Source: Cupriavidus taiwanensis | Lineage (GTDB): Bacteria; Pseudomonadota; Gammaproteobacteria; Burkholderiales; Burkholderiaceae | DNA: 64,000 nt | Assembly: GCF_900250115.1 (NCBI RefSeq) | Contig: NZ_LT984804.1 | Location: forward strand, 1,503,301-1,567,300 | Direction: 5' to 3' | Shown here: positions 61,067 to 64,000 of the stretch, one piece after another | Numbering within the stretch: the first letter of the stretch is position 1 | How the letters are laid out: every line of letters begins with the position of its first letter | Made by a program: the position numbers and the translations under genes | The notes under the pieces: model-generated | What the model was told of the DNA's origin: nothing | Seen by the model: the letters and a program-made list of their open reading frames with translations, nothing else | Databases searched by the model: none

Positions 61067-61984
61067 TCAGACCGGATCCCAGGGGAACACGTCGCGCGAG
61101 ATCTGCAGCGGGGTGAAGCTGCCTTGCAGCATCGGGATGGCGCGCTCGACGCACGACTCGACGGTCCAGCCTTCGCTGTTGTGCGCGGTGCGGATCGGGC
61201 GCGGTTGCGAGAACAGGTAGATCTCGTTGTTGCGCACGCCGAAGATCTGGCCGGTGATGTCCCTGGCCTGGTCGCTCAGCAGCGCCAGCGTGAACGGCGC
61301 GATCTTGCCGGCCTCGAGGCGCATGTTGATCTTCATCCGTTCGGCCGCTTCCGGGGTGTTGGTCGGAATGCTGCCGACCATGCGCGTGAAGGCGAACGGC
61401 GCGATGCAGTTCGAGCGCACGTTGAACTTCTGCATGTCCACCGCGATCGACTTGGACAGGCCGACGATGCCCAGCTTGGCGGCCGCGTAGTTGGCCTGGC
61501 CGAAGTTGCCGATCAGGCCCGAGGTGGAGGTCATGTGCACGAAGGCGCCGCTCTCCTGCGCCTTGAAATGCGGGGCCGCGGCGCGGGCCATGTTCCAGCT
61601 GCCCTTCAGGTGCACGCGGATCACGGCATCGAAATCATCCTCGGTCATCTTGTGGAAAATCACGTCGCGCAGGTTGCCGGCGTTGTTGACCACGCCGTCG
61701 ACGCGGCCGTACAGGTCCAGCGCCTGCTGGATGATCTTCTGCGCGCTGGCCCAGTCGGCCACGCTGTCGGTGTTGGCCGCGGCCACGCCGCCGGCGGCCT
61801 GGATCTCATCGACCGCCTGCTGTGCCGGGCCGGCGCTGCCGCCGGAACCGTCGATGTTGACGCCCAGGTCGTTGACGATCACGCGCGCGCCCTGGCGCGC
61901 GGCCTCCAGCGCAATGCCCTTGCCCACGCCGGCGCCGGCGCCGGCGCCGGTGACGATGATGACTTTTCCTTCAAGCAGGCTCAT
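61067..61984 (-). CDS. SDR oxidoreductase of the 3-hydroxyacyl-CoA type with expanded glycine motif
   Basis: This 305-residue SDR belongs to the group with a C-terminal extension, like the dehydrogenase part of multifunctional beta-oxidation enzymes: VIVNDLGVNIDGSGG, VVNNAGNLRD, HMTSTSGLIGNFGQANYAAAKLGIVGLSKS with the serine and YxxxK pair. The nucleotide motif is VTGAGAGAGVGKG, two residues longer than the normal TGxxxGxG, and is encoded by three tandem GGCGCC units (about 61930-61950). It likely oxidises a 3-hydroxyacyl-CoA. The last 40 residues (WTVESCVERAIPMLQGSF) have no match I can name. It is upstream of the third dehydrogenase pair. Confidence 0.88.
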   Translation of the reverse strand: MSLLEGKVIIVTGAGAGAGVGKGIALEAARQGARVIVNDLGVNIDGSGGSAGPAQQAVDEIQAAGGVAAANTDSVADWASAQKIIQQALDLYGRVDGVVNNAGNLRDVIFHKMTEDDFDAVIRVHLKGSWNMARAAAPHFKAQESGAFVHMTSTSGLIGNFGQANYAAAKLGIVGLSKSIAVDMQKFNVRSNCIAPFAFTRMVGSIPTNTPEAAERMKINMRLEAGKIAPFTLALLSDQARDITGQIFGVRNNEIYLFSQPRPIRTAHNSEGWTVESCVERAIPMLQGSFTPLQISRDVFPWDPV

Positions 61985-62044
61985 GGTTGGTACTCCGGTA
62001 AGGATGGGTTGAACTCGGTGGGGACACATCGGGGCATGCTGCGC

Positions 62045-62627
62045 ACGAGGTCGCGCCGACCGGGGCCGGAGCGATGCCGGCCGCAAGCGCGCCGCCAAAG
62101 TCATGCACGCGCGGCTGCAGCAGCGGCACGCGCGGCTCGCGCACGTAGTCCGGCGCGGCCAGCCATTCGGGGCTGCCGGGCGCGCCGGCAAACTCGGAAT
62201 ACGCGCCGACGATGCAGCCGCGCACGCCGTCGTCGCCCAGCAGCGGCGCGACGCGCGGCAGCCCGTCCTGCATCGTCACCGCGGCGCAGGCCGCGCTTGC
62301 GGCGGCGCCGGCGGCCACCGCCTGCGCGCTGCTGTCCGGCGCCAGCGCGACCACCTCGGCGCGGCAGCGCAGGACTGCGTGCCATGCCATGGTGAACTGC
62401 GGGCAGTCATGCATCAGCAGCAGCACCCGGTCGCCACGCCGCACGCCCAGGTGCTGCTGCAGGTAGCCGGCGAGCGACAGGCTGGCGTCGAGCAGCGCCT
62501 GGTAGCTCAGCTGCCGGCCGTGGTACGCCATGGCCGTCTCGTCGGGGCATGCCGCGGCCCGGGCTTCGAGCTCGCGCAGCAGGGTGCCGCGCGGCTTGAG
62601 GTCGGGAGATCGGGTCGAAGTGGACAT
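62045..62627 (-). pseudogene. 5' remnant of an AMP-binding acyl-CoA synthetase gene
   Basis: From an ATG at 62627 the minus strand encodes about 194 residues matching the N-terminal subdomain of an ANL-family fatty-acid-type CoA ligase: CPDETAMAYHGRQLSYQALLDASLSLAGYLQQ in family form, GVRRGDRVLLLMHDCPQFTMAWHAVLRC, then an alanine-rich loop and PRVHDFGGALAAGIAPAP. The homology stops just before the P-loop (SGTTG-PKG) expected next, and unrelated codons run to a stop at 61971, inside the next gene's start region. The adenylate-forming core and the C-terminal domain, about 350 residues, are missing. The remnant cannot activate an acid. Confidence 0.78.
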
Positions 62628-62782
62628 GGCGAGGCGATGGACGAAGGTGCTGCCGATGGGTCCATCATTGCCTGCCTGCCGCGCGCGGGCACTCCCCGAC
62701 GCGGGTGGCAGGCGTGCAACGGAGCTTATGGGCGGGGGCTGATGCACGCCTGCGCGCGGCCTGCCGGCCCCGGCCCGCACTC

Positions 62783-64000
62783 TCAGCCAGCCACCGCGGC
62801 TGCCGATGCCGACGCCGCGAGGTCACGCAGCCGCGCGGCCGCGCCGCCGCGCCCGGCCACCCCGAGCTTGGCGTAGATATTCTTCAGGTGCCACTTCACG
62901 GTCTCGGCCGAGACATTGAGCACGCGGGCGATCTTCTTGTTCGACATCGCCTGCGCCAGCAGCTCCAGGATCTCGCGCTCGCGCTCGCTGAGCGCGCCGA
63001 TGCCCAGGCCCGGGGCCGGTTGCCGTGGCCGGGCCGGCGGCGGCAAGGCGTCCGCCGTGCCCGGCTCGGCCAGCAGCCGGCGGATGTAGAAGGCCAGCAC
63101 CGGGTCTTCATGGCCATCGTCGCCCTCGCCCTCAACGCCGGCGTGCGCCAGCGGCGCCAGCGCCTGCGGCGAGCCGCCGGCGGCATCCAGCAGCGTCCGC
63201 GTCAGCCCCAGCCGGTGGCCCTGGCGCATGGCCGCGAGGAAGTCGCGCCGCGCCGCTCGGGCCTGGCCCAGCCCCAGCCGCGCCAGCGCCATCTGCAGGC
63301 GCAGCCCGGCCGCGCCGACCGCTTCCGTGCCGGCGCGCGCCTCCGCCAGTTGCCGCGCGCGCTCGACCGCAACGGCATAGTCCCGGGTGTAAAGCGCCAT
63401 CTCCAGCCGGGCCCGCGCGGCCACGGCAGCGGTGCTGGCCGCCCGCAGCGGGCCGCCGCTGGCGCAGCGCGCGGCAAGCGCCTGCACCTGTTCCAGCGCC
63501 ACGTTGGCGCGCTCGGTCTCGCCCTGCTGCAGGTGCCGGCGCAGGCGTTGCGCCAGCGCCTCGGCCTGCAGCCGGTCCAGGCCATAGCGCCCGGCGTAGG
63601 CTTGGAGGCGCTCCAGGCACGCCAGCGCCTGCGGCCGCCGCCCCGCCAGCCAGTGCGAGCCGGACAGCACCACGCAGGCGCGCAGCACCACTTCCGGCAG
63701 GGACACGCGCTCGAGCAGGCCCAGCCGCGGCTCCAGCAGCTGGCACGCGGCCTCGGTCTCGTTCAGCTCATACAGCGCGTCGGCCAGCAGGCAGGCCGCC
63801 ATGCAGGCCAGCCCTGCATAGGCGGCGCCGAAGCGTTCCGCTTCCTCCATCACTTCGCGCATCAGCCGGCAAGCGTCCTTCAGGCGGCCCTCGCGCGCCA
63901 GGCTGATGGCCTGGATGCAACGCCCGAGCTGCCCGCTGCGCGGCGCCGGGGCGCGCACGTTGGCCTGGTCCAGCACCTGGCGCGCCAGGTCGTAGTCGCC
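62783..64000 (-). CDS. LuxR-family (MalT/LAL-like) transcriptional regulator, partial
   Basis: The frame runs off the right edge and 405 residues are visible. The C-terminus has a LuxR/GerE helix-turn-helix: LSEREREILELLAQAMSNKKIARVLNVS then TVKWHLKNIYAKLGV. Before it lies a long helical, TPR-like region rich in alanine, leucine and arginine, as in MalT/LAL regulators; the expected N-terminal ATPase domain would be beyond the window. It is the first gene of the minus-strand cluster and probably regulates the genes to its left. The break after the HTH, a short alanine-rich tail, is natural. Confidence 0.85.
   Translation of the reverse strand, partial: GDYDLARQVLDQANVRAPAPRSGQLGRCIQAISLAREGRLKDACRLMREVMEEAERFGAAYAGLACMAACLLADALYELNETEAACQLLEPRLGLLERVSLPEVVLRACVVLSGSHWLAGRRPQALACLERLQAYAGRYGLDRLQAEALAQRLRRHLQQGETERANVALEQVQALAARCASGGPLRAASTAAVAARARLEMALYTRDYAVAVERARQLAEARAGTEAVGAAGLRLQMALARLGLGQARAARRDFLAAMRQGHRLGLTRTLLDAAGGSPQALAPLAHAGVEGEGDDGHEDPVLAFYIRRLLAEPGTADALPPPARPRQPAPGLGIGALSEREREILELLAQAMSNKKIARVLNVSAETVKWHLKNIYAKLGVAGRGGAAARLRDLAASASAAAVAG

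Noticed and set aside
58937..62395. Open frame of 1152 codons on the plus strand
   Set aside because: It is antisense to the dehydrogenase pair and SDR genes; no domain or plausible start.
1..64000. CRISPR array, rRNA, tRNA or attachment-site duplication
   Set aside because: I found no regularly spaced direct repeats, no rRNA-like stretch and no tRNA-like cloverleaf with a CCA-type end next to the integrase remnant. A covariance-model search would be needed to exclude a tRNA fully.

Overview
The window looks like a high-GC betaproteobacterial chromosome, most likely Cupriavidus or a close relative. The support is the very GC-rich third-codon usage from about 10.6 kb onward, the abundance of CaiB/BaiF CoA-transferases, acyl-CoA dehydrogenases and orphan Bug/TctC binding proteins, and a citrate-based siderophore operon of staphyloferrin-B type. 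The genus is inferred from this content, not proved.

Region 1 (1-10.5 kb) is a mosaic of mobile and decaying DNA with lower GC. It has an intact IS30-family element (4983-6211) sitting in a truncated tyrosine integrase that also carries an amber codon, a second IS30 copy cut to its 3' part (9259-9744), a head-to-head junction of two 5'-truncated genes (enolase-superfamily and YciI-like, meeting at 2640), and the 3' end of an amino-acid permease with an internal TGA. Intact genes among these are a RidA protein, a secreted CAP-domain protein, and an SDR/NTF2 pair divergent from an HxlR regulator, with an inverted repeat between them.

Region 2 (10.6-14.1 kb) holds an orphan pseudouridine-5'-phosphate glycosidase (psuG), an orphan ParA ATPase, and a 466-aa protein with a nuclease-like motif.

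Region 3 (14.1-24.2 kb) is an iron-uptake locus. A membrane-tethered LuxR-type regulator diverges from a tightly coupled operon: ATP-grasp ligase, NIS synthetase, MFS exporter, NIS synthetase, PLP decarboxylase, SbnG-like citrate synthase. Fur-box-like palindromes lie in the divergent promoter. Relative to the staphylococcal sbn operon, one NIS synthetase is missing, an ATP-grasp enzyme is present, and neither diaminopropionate synthesis genes nor a TonB receptor are seen. A broken SRPBCC gene and an Asp/Glu racemase follow.

Region 4 (24.3-64 kb) is a large CoA-thioester catabolic region: a mesaconyl-CoA-hydratase-like/CitE-like pair with a GntR regulator; a divergent operon led by an IclR regulator (SDR, acyl-CoA dehydrogenases, MaoC, ADP-forming acyl-CoA synthetase, citryl-CoA-lyase-like protein, CoA-transferase); a second, paralogous IclR followed by an enoyl-CoA hydratase, a Bug protein, an alpha-methylacyl-CoA-racemase-like protein and a LysR; a minus-strand eight-gene beta-oxidation operon with two paired acyl-CoA dehydrogenases; and a last minus-strand cluster with a third pair and a MalT-like regulator running off the right edge.

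The most unusual gene is at 50237-53962: one 1241-codon frame encoding a complete GMC oxidoreductase joined to a complete SdsA-type alkylsulfatase, with a signal-peptide-like segment buried at the joint.
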